The position numbers and the translations under genes are program-made. The notes beneath the pieces are model-generated. The model was not told the origin of the DNA, ran no database searches, and worked only from the letters and a program-made list of their open reading frames with translations. From NCBI GenBank assembly GCA_038373885.1, contig JAWZYV010011902.1, forward strand, positions 248,001-312,000: DNA of 64,000 nt. Direction: 5' to 3'. Shown in pieces: positions 11,976 to 21,993 of the stretch. Each line of letters begins with the position of its first letter. Positions within the stretch are counted from its first letter, which is position 1. The stretch is from Cheiracanthium punctorium. Taxonomy: Eukaryota > Arthropoda > Arachnida > Araneae > Cheiracanthiidae.

Positions 11976-12339
11976 TACATGATATACTCTTATAATTAAG
12001 AATAAATAAAAGTTTACCAGATTTTGGAATTCGTTAACAACTCTGTAGTAAAGTTGCCTCTTGATTTCATCAATAAACGTGTTAGTTTTTTTTTCGGATG
12101 TGGGCAAAATATTTTGGTGGCCCGGCACCACTATTTACTTCTTTCCTCTGTACTAAGCAGGCAATCAACTATGAAACAATGAAATAACACAGAACTTACC
12201 GCGAGGAGGTGACTGCTTACCGAGTTCCGCCCGTGTTCACCCCAACTCCCAACCATATATTTACAGTGGGCACGTTATGGTTTCTAATTCTCTTATTTTT
12301 CTGCTGCCTGTTCTGCTGGTGATTTTCTGTACTTCGATT

Positions 12340-12965
12340 TACTTTCGAAGGATAGAATCAGTCTTCAGGATTCCAGCTGAGCTCTGATCAGACCAACCTT
12401 TGCAACCCCTTGGTCCAACCACAGAAGCTGCAGCCTCTGTAACCATTTTAAGTGCTCTTTCTACTGCCTGAGTATGTCATAGAAACTTCTTTATTTCTAC
12501 TAAAGCTGGGGTTTTCTTCTTTATCATATTGGAGAAATCTTTGCTCCTGATTTCACGAAGCATAGGCAGCTCAGTTACAACGTTATTCTTTCAATGTATC
12601 AGGTCGGTAAAATCCTTTTCATTGAATTTCAACATAGTAAATGTAAACCGCCGTATTCCCCCGCTGTCTATTCTCTCTGGCCTTCAAAATCCTTTTAATA
12701 GTGAGCTCTCTGATGTGGTTTGTTTCATCCGTAAGCATTGACAGAAAAATGTTTTCAGGATGAGCATAACGACACAACTTTCCAATCCACAACATTCTTC
12801 TATTCATCTGGAAAATAATGGGACAAACTGATCATCTTCCACAAGTGTCGAGCACCAACCATCTTGACAGTGTGGCCTTGAAACTACGAATATCACTAGG
12901 GTTTTCAATTTTACTGACATAGTTGCAGTAGGAACGTATAAGAGCAGAATTTTACAAGCTACCGT
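12340..12965 (-). pseudogene. Same transposon-type protein, C-terminal part
   Basis: This continues the gene after the nested insertion. Minus-strand blocks are GARHLWKMISLSHYF (about 12840-12890), YAHPENIFLSMLTDE (12740-12780), HIRELTIKRILKAR (12690-12730), LPMLREIRSKDFSNM (about 12550) and HTQAVERALKMVTEAAASVV (about 12430-12480). All lie in the order expected for the C-terminal third of the family, with stops and frameshifts between them. The longest open piece is 12619-12807. A recently active copy elsewhere in the genome should be about 600-700 residues and uninterrupted (estimate from block spacing). Confidence 0.65.
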
Positions 12966-12993
12966 GAGCCAACGAGAGTGAGAGAACTTTCCT

Positions 12994-12996
<3 letters not shown>

Positions 12997-13024
<28 letters not shown>
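12997..13024. repeat. Poly-T tract
   Basis: About 28 consecutive T near the edge of the insertion within the composite element. It may be the A-tail of a retroposed fragment on the minus strand. Confidence 0.9.
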
Positions 13025-13026
<2 letters not shown>

Positions 13027-13259
13027 TACCAGAGTCCTATTAATTTCAAACTTGCTTTTTGTGTAGACACGATTTTGATACAATTTTCGCGTCGAGTCCC
13101 TTTTAAAATGTGTTTGCCAGATAACGTGGAGGGGGGGGGAGGCGTTAATAAAATGTTGAAAGTCACACAAGGTTTGCAATTTTTGATAAATGATCGCTAA
13201 ACTGGGTGCCAACATGCGACAATTTATTATAAATATATTTTGAGTATAGTTAGAAAACA

Positions 13260-13690
13260 ACTGGCGAATATTGTAAAATAGTTTTAGTAGACGATTTAAA
13301 TATAGATTTTATTTCCGAAGAAGTGTTTTTTAGAATAGTGAAAACAAATACGGTACTCATCATAGATTATGATACGCTTTCCAAATGGTATTTATAAAGG
13401 TGAAGTTTAGTTTGACTATTCCTGGCGAAAATTGTTAAACAGTTTTGGTAGGCGATTTTAATATAGATTTCTATTCCGAAGAAGTGTTTTATGGAACAAA
13501 GAAGGAAAACAGGATACACTCATGGATTATGATGCTCATTCGAAACAGTATTTAAAATGTCTACGAGATATATTTGGAATATGCCTATAGTTCGAATATG
13601 CCTGGTGAAGATTTTAAAACAGTATCAATAGGCGTAGGTTAAGATAGATTTGGATTTCAAAGATGTGCTTTATGGTTCAAGAAAGAGTTG
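13260..13690 (+). repeat. Tandem units with endonuclease-like GDFNID reading
   Basis: Three diverged units of about 165 bp. Each carries a stretch reading VLVGDFNIDF or a decayed form of it (the second unit, about 13440-13480, is clearest), followed by SEEVF and a conserved TCATGGATTATGAT. GDFN is the signature of exonuclease-endonuclease-phosphatase domains, which arachnid and other Helitrons can carry after their helicase. A fourth unit reading VLVGDFKIDF lies at about 14165-14210. Stops interrupt all units. Confidence 0.5.
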
Positions 13691-14425
13691 ATTCCTATTT
13701 TAACGCTCCTGCTTTCGCCAACCTAAATATTCCCCGCCCTTTGGCGAGCTTGGAAGTCATGGGCCTCAAGGAGTTATGCACAATTTTCAACGCTCCCTAA
13801 ACAACTACATGAAAACTAAAGTGAACAAATTAGTGATAAACGCACTAGTTAAAGAATTTGAAGACACTTAATTATTAAAACTACATTAATTGGCAACCCA
13901 AAATAAATTAAAATGTAACGGAATGCTGTACTTACAGGTTGTTCCAAATCGCCATTTTAATTCTAAATTACGATTGCCACATAAATAAAAAAAATCATCA
14001 TGGTTACTTTATATGTTTAATGATCGCCACCTTGGCGAGAGTCGAGGCGTTAAAGTAGGAATCAACCCAAGAAAGACAAACATGGTACACGCATGGATTA
14101 TGATGCGCATTCGAAACAATATATAGAACGATGAATTGTAGTTGTAATATACTTGGCGAATATTGTAAAATAGTTTTAGTGGGCGATTTTAAGATAGATT
14201 TCGATTCCAAAGATGGGTTTTACGAAACAAGAAAGAAAAATACAGCACAGTCATGAATAATGATACACTTTCCAACTTAATGGAATATGGAAGAAAAATA
14301 GGGACGACGCATAAATTATGATACGATTTTAATATATAGCACTATAGTGCGTATTTAAAATCTGAACATGTTTCAGATTTTCATCCTTTTATTATTATTA
14401 TTTTTTTTTTGGACAAATTTTTTTT

Positions 14426-14614
14426 ATGGAATTACTCAATAAGTCTCAAGGCCAAACTATGTTTGTTTGTAGCTTAGATTTGAGCATACCATGTTTTTCA
14501 CACGGACATTTATACGTGGCATGCTCTCAAGTGGGCAAACCATGCAGTTTGTTTATGTTAGCTAAAGATTGGATAGCAAAAAATATTGTTCACTCTCCTC
14601 CGTTAAGGGATTGA
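14426..14614 (+). pseudogene. Pif1-like helicase C-terminal fragment (Helitron type)
   Basis: The 62-residue frame contains NKSQGQT, then CFSHGHLYVACSQVGKP and KNIVH before a stop. These are the last conserved helicase motifs of Pif1-type helicases, best known from Helitron transposons. The final motif normally carries an Arg finger (SRVGKP) and here reads SQVGKP. Nothing of the upstream ATPase domain (Walker A and B) lies next to it; a poly-T stretch precedes it. It is therefore a truncated remnant, probably from the 3' end of a Helitron open reading frame, sitting in debris inside the composite element. Confidence 0.72.
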
Positions 14615-14814
14615 TATTATTTTTTAGTAAAATTATTGTAAATAGCGAATAGAAAAATACTGCTCACTCATGAACAATGATACACTTTCCAACCTTATGG
14701 AATAAGGAAGAAAATAGGTACGACGCATAAATTATGATACGCTTTTAATATACAGCACTTTGGTGCGTATTTAAAATCTGAAAAAGTTTCAGATTTTCTT
14801 CATTTTTTTCTGCT

Positions 14815-15890
14815 AACGCAGTGAGCAATATCCTGATGTGACAGCTTCGTAAATATCCAGCATGAACTGCTGTTCGGTACTTCGATTCTTGGGCAGCTTT
14901 GATATTGCGAAGATTTCATCCACTTCAATCTTTCTGAAATTAGCGACCTATTTAAGTTCGCAGTTTTTGAGTTTTTTACCTATTGGACAGGAAAAGGTTT
15001 CAAGACCACTTGCTTTTTCATATTACTTCTTTTATAAGGTGTCACAACGGTAAATCGTTTGTGTTCAACAAACATTCAAGCCATTGAAGTGGCCTCACAA
15101 TATCTCCTATTAGGCGTAAAACTCTATTCCTATAACCTGTATTCACAGCTGTCCCGTAGTAGCCAACTGTCAGGAGGATCTTGTGTTAATTTTCTTCTAT
15201 GAAAGATAATTAATAATGCTGGTCTTAATAGATTCTGCTGGATCACCAGCTGGTGAAACGTGTCCGAGATATACTAGAGATCCTGATTCTTGTATTAAGA
15301 CCACATGTTCTTCATCGTTGTTCTGTGCTTTTTGTATCCTTTGATTTTATCTGTCAAGGTTTTATTTTTGCAGTCATCGAGAAAGAGGGCTTCAATATCT
15401 TCTTTTTGGCCTTGACATTGGAACTCCATGCATTTTCTTTCTCTCTCTCTTCTTATTTTATTCTTATCCGTAACATTGAAATGGTCGTCATCAGTTCCGA
15501 CATCTTGCAGAGTTGGAGAAAAATTTTTGCTGCAGACCTGTCTCCAATCCTTGCTCTATCGCATGCAAGCGCTGTAGTTGGCATTTTTATTGTCATCTGA
15601 TTGGCTTTATTGTACATTTTATTTTTTCCCCCTGGACTTTTTGGGGTGTTTCTCTCTGAATCGAAGAGGCGAGTGTTCTTTATCATTAGCTACTTCCCTT
15701 TCATGATCTTCTTGGTTGTCATTATCCTCTAAGTCAGGTGACTCAACCGTAGATTGTTGGTCTGGAAAGTCCTGTTCAATTGTAAAAGTACATGAAGTAT
15801 CTTTCTTTAAAGGTCTCAACATTATCTAGGACTGCCTATTTTGTTTGCGTGGTAGTTTTTTACTCGTTTTTGAATCAATGGCAGCTATAA
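14815..15890 (-). pseudogene. Decayed transposon-type protein, N-terminal and middle part
   Basis: Reading the minus strand downward from about 15890 across several frameshifts gives ordered blocks: ALACDRARIGDRSAAKI (about 15570), an acidic block EDIEALFLDD (about 15400), VVLIQESGSL then GHVSPAGD (about 15270), GTAVNTG and RPLQWLECLL (about 15110-15170), and SCPIGKKLKNCELK (about 14970). The order and spacing match a protein family I remember from many arthropod and cnidarian genomes, usually annotated as uncharacterised or Cc8L18.2-like and thought to belong to transposons. No catalytic mechanism is known to me. The usual acidic residue of the GT block reads Tyr here. Stops and frame changes show that it is dead. 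It lies inside the inverted termini and is the likely former core gene of the element. Confidence 0.65.
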
Positions 15891-16689
15891 TAATTCGCCT
15901 GGTTGTTCTCTGATCAACCAAAAACGATTGTTCTATTTGTGGAATCTTTCTAGTCCTTTCGCAGGAGCATGATGAAAATAAGTGATACTTGCACGTGGCA
16001 ATTTCAAAAAGAGTTTTTCTTGGCGTCTTCTGAAAATTGCTTTACTGTGTGTCTGTATGACGTGGTTGACTTTTTTTTTAACTTTTGCGTAGATTTTTAT
16101 ACTTAGTACAATAAGATTGAAGCATCCGGATATTTCTTTTGTGAGAAATCACAGGAATCGAAGCTCTCTTCCATATATCAACTACCTTCTCCTTAACAAC
16201 AATGGCAATATCAGAAAATACTGGATTTTTGCCGTGTTATGAAGTTTTCACAGTTGTTGCCTAACAAACAAGTAAAATTTCATAACTTGACTATATGATG
16301 GTAAAACGTTATACTTCAGCTCTTCAGGCAATCCGAAAACAAAGCAATCAGATTCTTTTATAATTGATTGAGAATCTGCAGCCATTGTGATTGAGTAATT
16401 ATTACTAATGTTTCTAGTGAATGAAAATTAACTGTATTTTGAGAATTTATTTCAAATTGACAAATGATATAAAGCTCGCTTACGCACTGAACGAAGTACA
16501 TTCCTTATCTCTGTGCTAGAGTGAAACTGAAACCTTTATGATGAGTAATGTACTGCAGCAACACGTTGACTGCGCGCCACGTGATGGAGGATGGCACTAA
16601 AGTAGGAGGAGAGGGGGCACTTAAAAACATTTTACTGCTTGCCGTTTGCGCTTTGAGCTCCACTGAGAGTTTATCATGTAAAGAACGTT

Positions 16690-16976
16690 TTCCCACTCGG
16701 CTTATTTAAACTTCGAAATTTCGCAAAAATTGTGGTTTCTGGAAAAAAATGTCTATTTTGGTCCGAATTCTCGATATTTAAGGCGCCGGCACTACCTGAA
16801 GATATTTTCCGATTTCAAAAACAAAAATTTACATCTTTATTAACCCACAACTTTTCCGCACTCGGTTAATGTCGATTTCGAAAATTCGCGAAAATTATGT
16901 TTTCGGGAAAATATGTCTGTTTTGGCCCCCAATCCATATTTTTATGGCACCGTCACCAACTTAAGATATTGTCCGA

Positions 16977-17034
<58 letters not shown>

Positions 17035-17283
17035 TAATAACTAACCCAAGACACAACTTTTCCGCGTTCAGCTGATATCCATTTCGAAAATTAACGAATA
17101 TTGTGTTTTCGGGAGAAAATGTGTGTTTCAGACGAAAACTTCGATTTTTAAGGGGCTGGCGCCGCCTGAAGATATTGTCCGTTTTCAAAAATATTTCACA
17201 CCGTTTTTAACCAACCTAAGGGACAACTTTCCCGCAGTAGTCTCTCACCGATTTCAAAAATCGGTGCAAAAGTGTAAAATTTT
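16690..17283. repeat. Right terminal tandem array (inverted)
   Basis: The same unit as the left array in reverse complement, at least three copies. One unit is lengthened by a (TA)n run at 16982-17032, which sits at the register where left units carry TTATTATT or poly-T. The outermost bases (TGCAAAAGTGTAAAATTTT) mirror the left outer end. Confidence 0.78.
16982..17032. repeat. (TA)n microsatellite within the right terminal array
   Basis: About 25 TA units, placed where other array units carry T-rich tracts. Confidence 0.95.
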
Positions 17284-17639
17284 AATCATTGTTACTGTAT
17301 CCATGACAACCAAACCGCAAGATATCAAACCGAAACTCATAAGCAGGTACTACTGAAATGAAAATCCCTCTTTACTTAAAAATTCGTAAAAATTCTCCTA
17401 ATTTATATTTTTCCCCCGTTCTTCTTTTAAAAGTGGGCGAATTGTGTGCTCCGTCTTTTGCCCAAATATAAAAAAATTACGACAGATAGAATTCAAGATG
17501 CAGCAGTTTTAAAAATATTTTTCGAAAGTCAGCGTCAAATTTAATTTTATTTGAAAAATTCCCAAAAATCTGCAAATTATGTTACACAGTCCGAACAAAT
17601 AGTTTTTAAAAGAAAATTTTCTCCTCTATACGATGATGT

Positions 17640-17897
17640 AAATATCGTTTTCTTGCGAGCGCAATTACCGGCGTTATTATGTATTACGCAAGAAAAATCG
17701 CTAAAAATCGGACAAAACATAAAATAAAACATTTTTTAATTCGAATTTCGAAAAAATCGCTTCGAGGTGTGTCGAGACCCCTCTTGGAGAATTTCCGTAC
17801 AAAATTATGTAGGTCTACGATCACCCGTTTCGGAGCTACGCGAGACACAGACAGACAGACAAACGGACAGTTTACACTCTGTTTTATTTATATAGAT
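17640..17897 (+). repeat. Non-LTR-like 3' tail, type 3
   Basis: CGCTTCGAGGTGTGTCGAG, GATCACCCGTTTCGGAGCTA, ACACAGACAGACAGACAAAC and TTTTATTTATATAGATTAG. It lies just outside the composite element's right end. The 73-residue frame here is repeat sequence. Confidence 0.55.
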
Positions 17898-18603
17898 TAG
17901 AAGTAATACACGCTTATTTAATTCTAAACAATAGACTATTTACGCTGTGAAAATTTAGAATAAACGGGAAAGTGAAATTTTGTTCATTATTTCGAAATTT
18001 TGGCTTACTTGCAGCCGATAAAGATATGGTTTATCCATAATGAAATGTAACTGGGGCATTAGAAAGTACTACGCGAGCTCTTGTGTTCTGTTAGAAAATG
18101 CATTACTATGTTAGAATAATTTATATATTTGTTTGTAATAACCATGTATTTTACAATTTTTTGGAACTTCAACCCTCTTGCGGGGGCAAAAAATAGCATC
18201 CGATTAGTTTAATATTTTGCAGATTTATTTGTTATTACCGATGGCAACTTTTCAACACTATTAAGTTTCGAATATATAGATTTACTTTTTCGTTCCACCC
18301 TAATACGCAATCCTCTTAATATTATCAAACCTCTCCGTTATGAAGTAGCTCGATATCATCGATACGAGTTCTATATTTATTCAGACAATTTCAACTAATT
18401 CAGCTGCTGCATTCCGCTATCCAAAACACTTGTTACGAAAGAGCCAAATGATTCTTGTTTATTTAAGGGGTTATCAAAAGAGTAGTCAAATTCTAATACA
18501 CTTTTGGGGGGAAAGCCCAAATAATAACCCTTTATAGAAAACCTTTATAATCAAAACTATGTTTTCATTTTTTTACTGAAGAGTGACCTGTTTAAAATCA
18601 TCG

Positions 18604-18838
18604 TGTCGCCACCGTGGTCGAGTTAATAAGACACTGAACAAGGTAGATGGCTGATGTGTGGTACCGGGAAGTCTCGGGTTCGGGCCTGTCGCGCTGCCAT
18701 CGATTTTATAATCCGGAATTTTGGACAGTTTCCGACAGGTTTAACATGAATGTGTCTTTAAAAAGTCCTCCGCGTAAGTCGCTCCTCCTTAGGAAGAAAG
18801 CATTTCTAGTAGATTTGCCTTAATTAATTGATACACAA
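18604..18838 (+). mobile_element. tRNA-derived SINE, family 3
   Basis: TCGCCACCGTGGTCGAGTTA resembles the start and A box of a tRNA gene, and TCTCGGGTTCGGGCCTG at about 18673 resembles a B box. The 3' part (TCCGCGTAAGTCGCTCC, GCCTTAATTAATTGATAC) has no homopolymer tail. No cloverleaf folds well enough to call a tRNA. Confidence 0.6.
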
Positions 18839-18839
18839 A

Positions 18840-21225
18840 TACATTGTTGATGATTTTTTTTCAGAATGTTTTTCAGAGCAAGCTGCCCTAAATTTGAATG
18901 CACAGCACCGATTCTAACGTATCCCTCCCCTCCCTTTTTTAATCTTATTGATTCATTTTATTAATTGTTCATAATATTTTTTTTCTTTTAATTACACTTT
19001 AACACAAAAATTGATCCGAGTACTTATGTAGTAGCCCTTCGATCGTGCCAAACGCAAGAGTAAAATAATCTATCAGTAAAAATAGTCTATGGCTTAATAA
19101 GTAAATATCAGAAGGCTTATGTATCTTATTTTCTGATTTATTGACACTAAATCTCAACATTTATAATAGAAAAAGAATGATTGACGGGCTAATATGTAAA
19201 TACCTCATTTTATAAAATATAACATAAAAATAGAACTTCACATTATTTAACCTTGCTTGACGCTCAGAGAACTTGATAGATATGTATTTTTAGTTGTCAG
19301 ATATAGTCAATACTGTAATAATAATACTGCTATGTATCATATTTCAAACAACTTCTAGATAAGCAATTTTTAAATCTCTCTCTCTCTCATTCTATGTATA
19401 TATTGCACATTTAAATATTTCCTCTAAAATTTTGGAAGTTGTTACTTTATGATTTTTCTTTTTTCTGCATGTAATCTGAACTGAGCCATAACCTACTCAT
19501 TTCCTCCTATTTCTACAAATATATACTACTCCGTTCGGAGGATTATAAGAAAATATCTTTCTATCACGAAACGAGAAACTTTATGCTTGAATTCCTGTGT
19601 TTTTTTCTCAAATTCAGGCTCTTACTAGAAGCGATTCATATTTCATAATTTTGCTTTAAAATCTTAGAAAAACGCAGTTTTAGTACAAGCTTTTTAAGAT
19701 GAACATTTTCTTGACTACTCTTACAGTAGAAAAAAAAATCTATGAGACCTTCAAATTGTTGTATATTTGTGTTAAAACGAAATAGGCCCGAAGGGGAATT
19801 TTAGAAATATGTATAGAGTGATAAAAAAGATGGTTTTTATTTGTGAAATTTGGTACTTTTATGAAGTAAATAAAACTCCAATTTATTAATCATATCTTGC
19901 AATCTCCTAAAATTCTTTGGAGTCGTGTTTTTGCCTTTGAATTGTCTGGATAATCATTTTTAATTTTATGATTCAAAGAACGAATTATGTGTTCAGAACT
20001 TTATGAATACACTTATGCAACCCCGCCGCCTTTCATAATCATCTCACCAAAATTGAATTAAAATTAAATCCCCGATCTGTCACTATAAGAAAAAGATTCT
20101 GGAATATTCTGAGTATTAAATATTTAGTATACTGCACTTTTCGCTCATTTGATGTGAAATTGACATAAATGGACTTAATTTCCATTAAAAGTTGACGCAT
20201 TTTTTTTTCAATTAAAACAGTGACACTGTGTATCATCATAAATTACATCATTTAAATGGCAGTCGGAGGTGAATGGGGTGGTGGTAATTATTCACTGGCA
20301 ATTTATGTAACTGTTATACTGTTTGATGTACAGTGTAAATTACTTTTTAACATTTGTTACAGTTGTATTTTTAAAACTGTTTGTCTACTCCACGTGTAAG
20401 GAGTTTTAGATAAAAATACTAAAATCAAAATATTTTATTAGTTTCCAACGTTATTAAAATTGTTTGTTTCATGAAATTAAATCTATTAAACGGTTTTAAC
20501 AAATAACTCTATAAATCCATTGAGATCAGCGTACGCGTGGGAGAAATGAATCTAGAAATGCATTATTCCTTCCTTTCATGAGAAAAATACCTCTTTGTAA
20601 GCCTTTAACAGATGAATGAACTCAATTTTCCTTTGATGATAAAGAAGCATTAATTTATATTTAGAACCAAAATACTTCAAAATTAACAAATTATGCGAAT
20701 TTCAGTTGCAGGCACTATTTTGAAATTAGGTTTCTAACAATTCTTCTACTTTAATGTATTTGATTTTAAAAAAAGAACTGGAAGGTTATTACAAATGTCA
20801 GTAAATTGAATTAAGTATTTAAAAAATTCAATTCAAAAGAAACTCAAGAGTCTTGTGAGTACAACTTAAATTTAAAATATTTAATGTTATCGCGAATGAA
20901 AAAAAACAGTTTTAAAGTAATGTGTATGTAAGAATTTAAAATATAAATTATATATATATACATATATACACACAATTTGGCAGAGATTCTATTTTTTTTA
21001 AATAAGTTCAGAAATGTAGTAATACATTACGTTTTACGAGGCCCTTTTTTAAATATGTGCAAAGATTCGCTGTTTACATATACTACATGGTAGGTTGTGG
21101 CTCTTACGCCTAAGAGTTCTATAAACCACGTGGACGTGCTTGCATGACTGATGCACTAACCACATTTTTTTTTCTGACGAAGATGACATAGATTAATTAG
21201 TACGATTTCTATCAATGGAAGTGAA
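18840..21225. other. AT-rich DNA, no gene seen
   Basis: Includes a short TA-rich run near 20948 and (CT)n at 19376. No open frame above 70 residues carries a recognisable motif. Confidence 0.5.
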
Positions 21226-21993
21226 CAGGGTGGCCATAGTTAAAATAGAGGTGTTTAGAGGCCAATTGTGAGAAAACTGTTGCGCCAAACTGAACCAAAT
21301 TGATAGTAAATACTATTTAGACCATGGGGTTTTCATTTTAATAAAAGAATATTTTTGACTTTCTCAAACAGGGTCGAAAGTGTCGCTGTAAGATTCAGAT
21401 TGGAATAAAATAGGCATAGAAATTACAGAAAGTTAACACTTTATAAGCATTTTTATATTAACACACCATTTTACATTCACCTTTGCATTTTACAATTTAT
21501 CAAATATCTTAGCATGACTCTCATATGCAGTAACGCGTTGTGGTGGCAGATTTCCACAAACAAAAAAGGCGGTATTGCAAAGTTTGGTATACCAAGGGAA
21601 TGGAGATAATTCAGCCTCTTTGAAGGACCGATTACATTGCACGTGAGGCACTGTTAATAGGTGGTTAATGGAGTGTTAATGAAGATCTGCTGCATTCAGC
21701 AGTAAGTAATGCTGTTCAGTGAATAGACTTTTTTCAACATCTACAAGGAAAGCACATTGGATCACACATGCCAATGATACCAATATTCTAGTAAATGTTA
21801 ACTTTCCGTACTTGCTATGCCTGTTTTACTCCAAAAATGGACCTTACAATCGTGGTGGTGAAAATCTTATTTTTTTTTCTTAATGAAAACAACTTAGTCT
21901 AAATAGTATTTATTGCAAATTTGATCCAGTTGGCTCCAACAGTTTTCCCACAATCGGGCTCTAAACATATCGACTTTAATTATGACCACCCTA
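21226..21993. mobile_element. Long-TIR mariner-like element
   Basis: The left arm (ACAGGGTGGCCATAGTTAAA) and the right arm (reverse complement of TTTAATTATGACCACCCTAT) match for about 230 bp, including GAGAAAACTGTTG, AAATACTATTTAGAC and GAAAGTTAAC. The middle (about 21580-21760) could hold a decayed mariner C-terminal reading (LKDRLHCT and CCSVNRLFSTSTRKAHW), but stops are frequent and this part is weak. The size of about 770 bp suggests an internally deleted copy. Confidence 0.7.

Larger units (their letters stand above)
12966..14814. mobile_element. Insertion of Helitron-like debris inside the transposon gene
   Basis: The two halves of the minus-strand pseudogene are separated by this segment. 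It starts near a long poly-T (12997-13024). It holds tandem units with a GDFNID-like reading (13260-13690 and 14150-14330), a Pif1-type helicase tail (14426-14614), and two near-identical blocks, at about 14230-14390 and 14650-14800, that both read CGACGCATAAATTATGATACG. The exact insertion edges were not resolved. Confidence 0.5.
11394..17283. mobile_element. Composite DNA element with inverted tandem-repeat termini
   Basis: The sequence from 11394 (cactattgcacttttgcac) onward reappears as reverse complement ending at 17283. The two termini match for about 590 bp. Each is built from three or more units of about 170 bp (left units phase at 11421, 11590, 11765 and 11935; right units at 16711, 16874, 17081 and 17250). 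Motifs shared by the units include GGCGCCGG, ATATCTTCAG and GGAAAAGTTGTGTC. Between the termini lies a decayed minus-strand gene (12340-12965 and 14815-15890), split by an insertion. Terminal inverted repeats made of subterminal tandem repeats are known in Foldback-like and some other DNA transposons. The superfamily is not settled here, and no target duplication is clear because the left end abuts a long (TA)n tract. Units have diverged, so the element looks old. Confidence 0.72.

Noticed and set aside
18604..18690. Possible tRNA gene
   Set aside because: Only A-box-like and B-box-like sequences are present; the arms do not form a cloverleaf, so a SINE head fits better.
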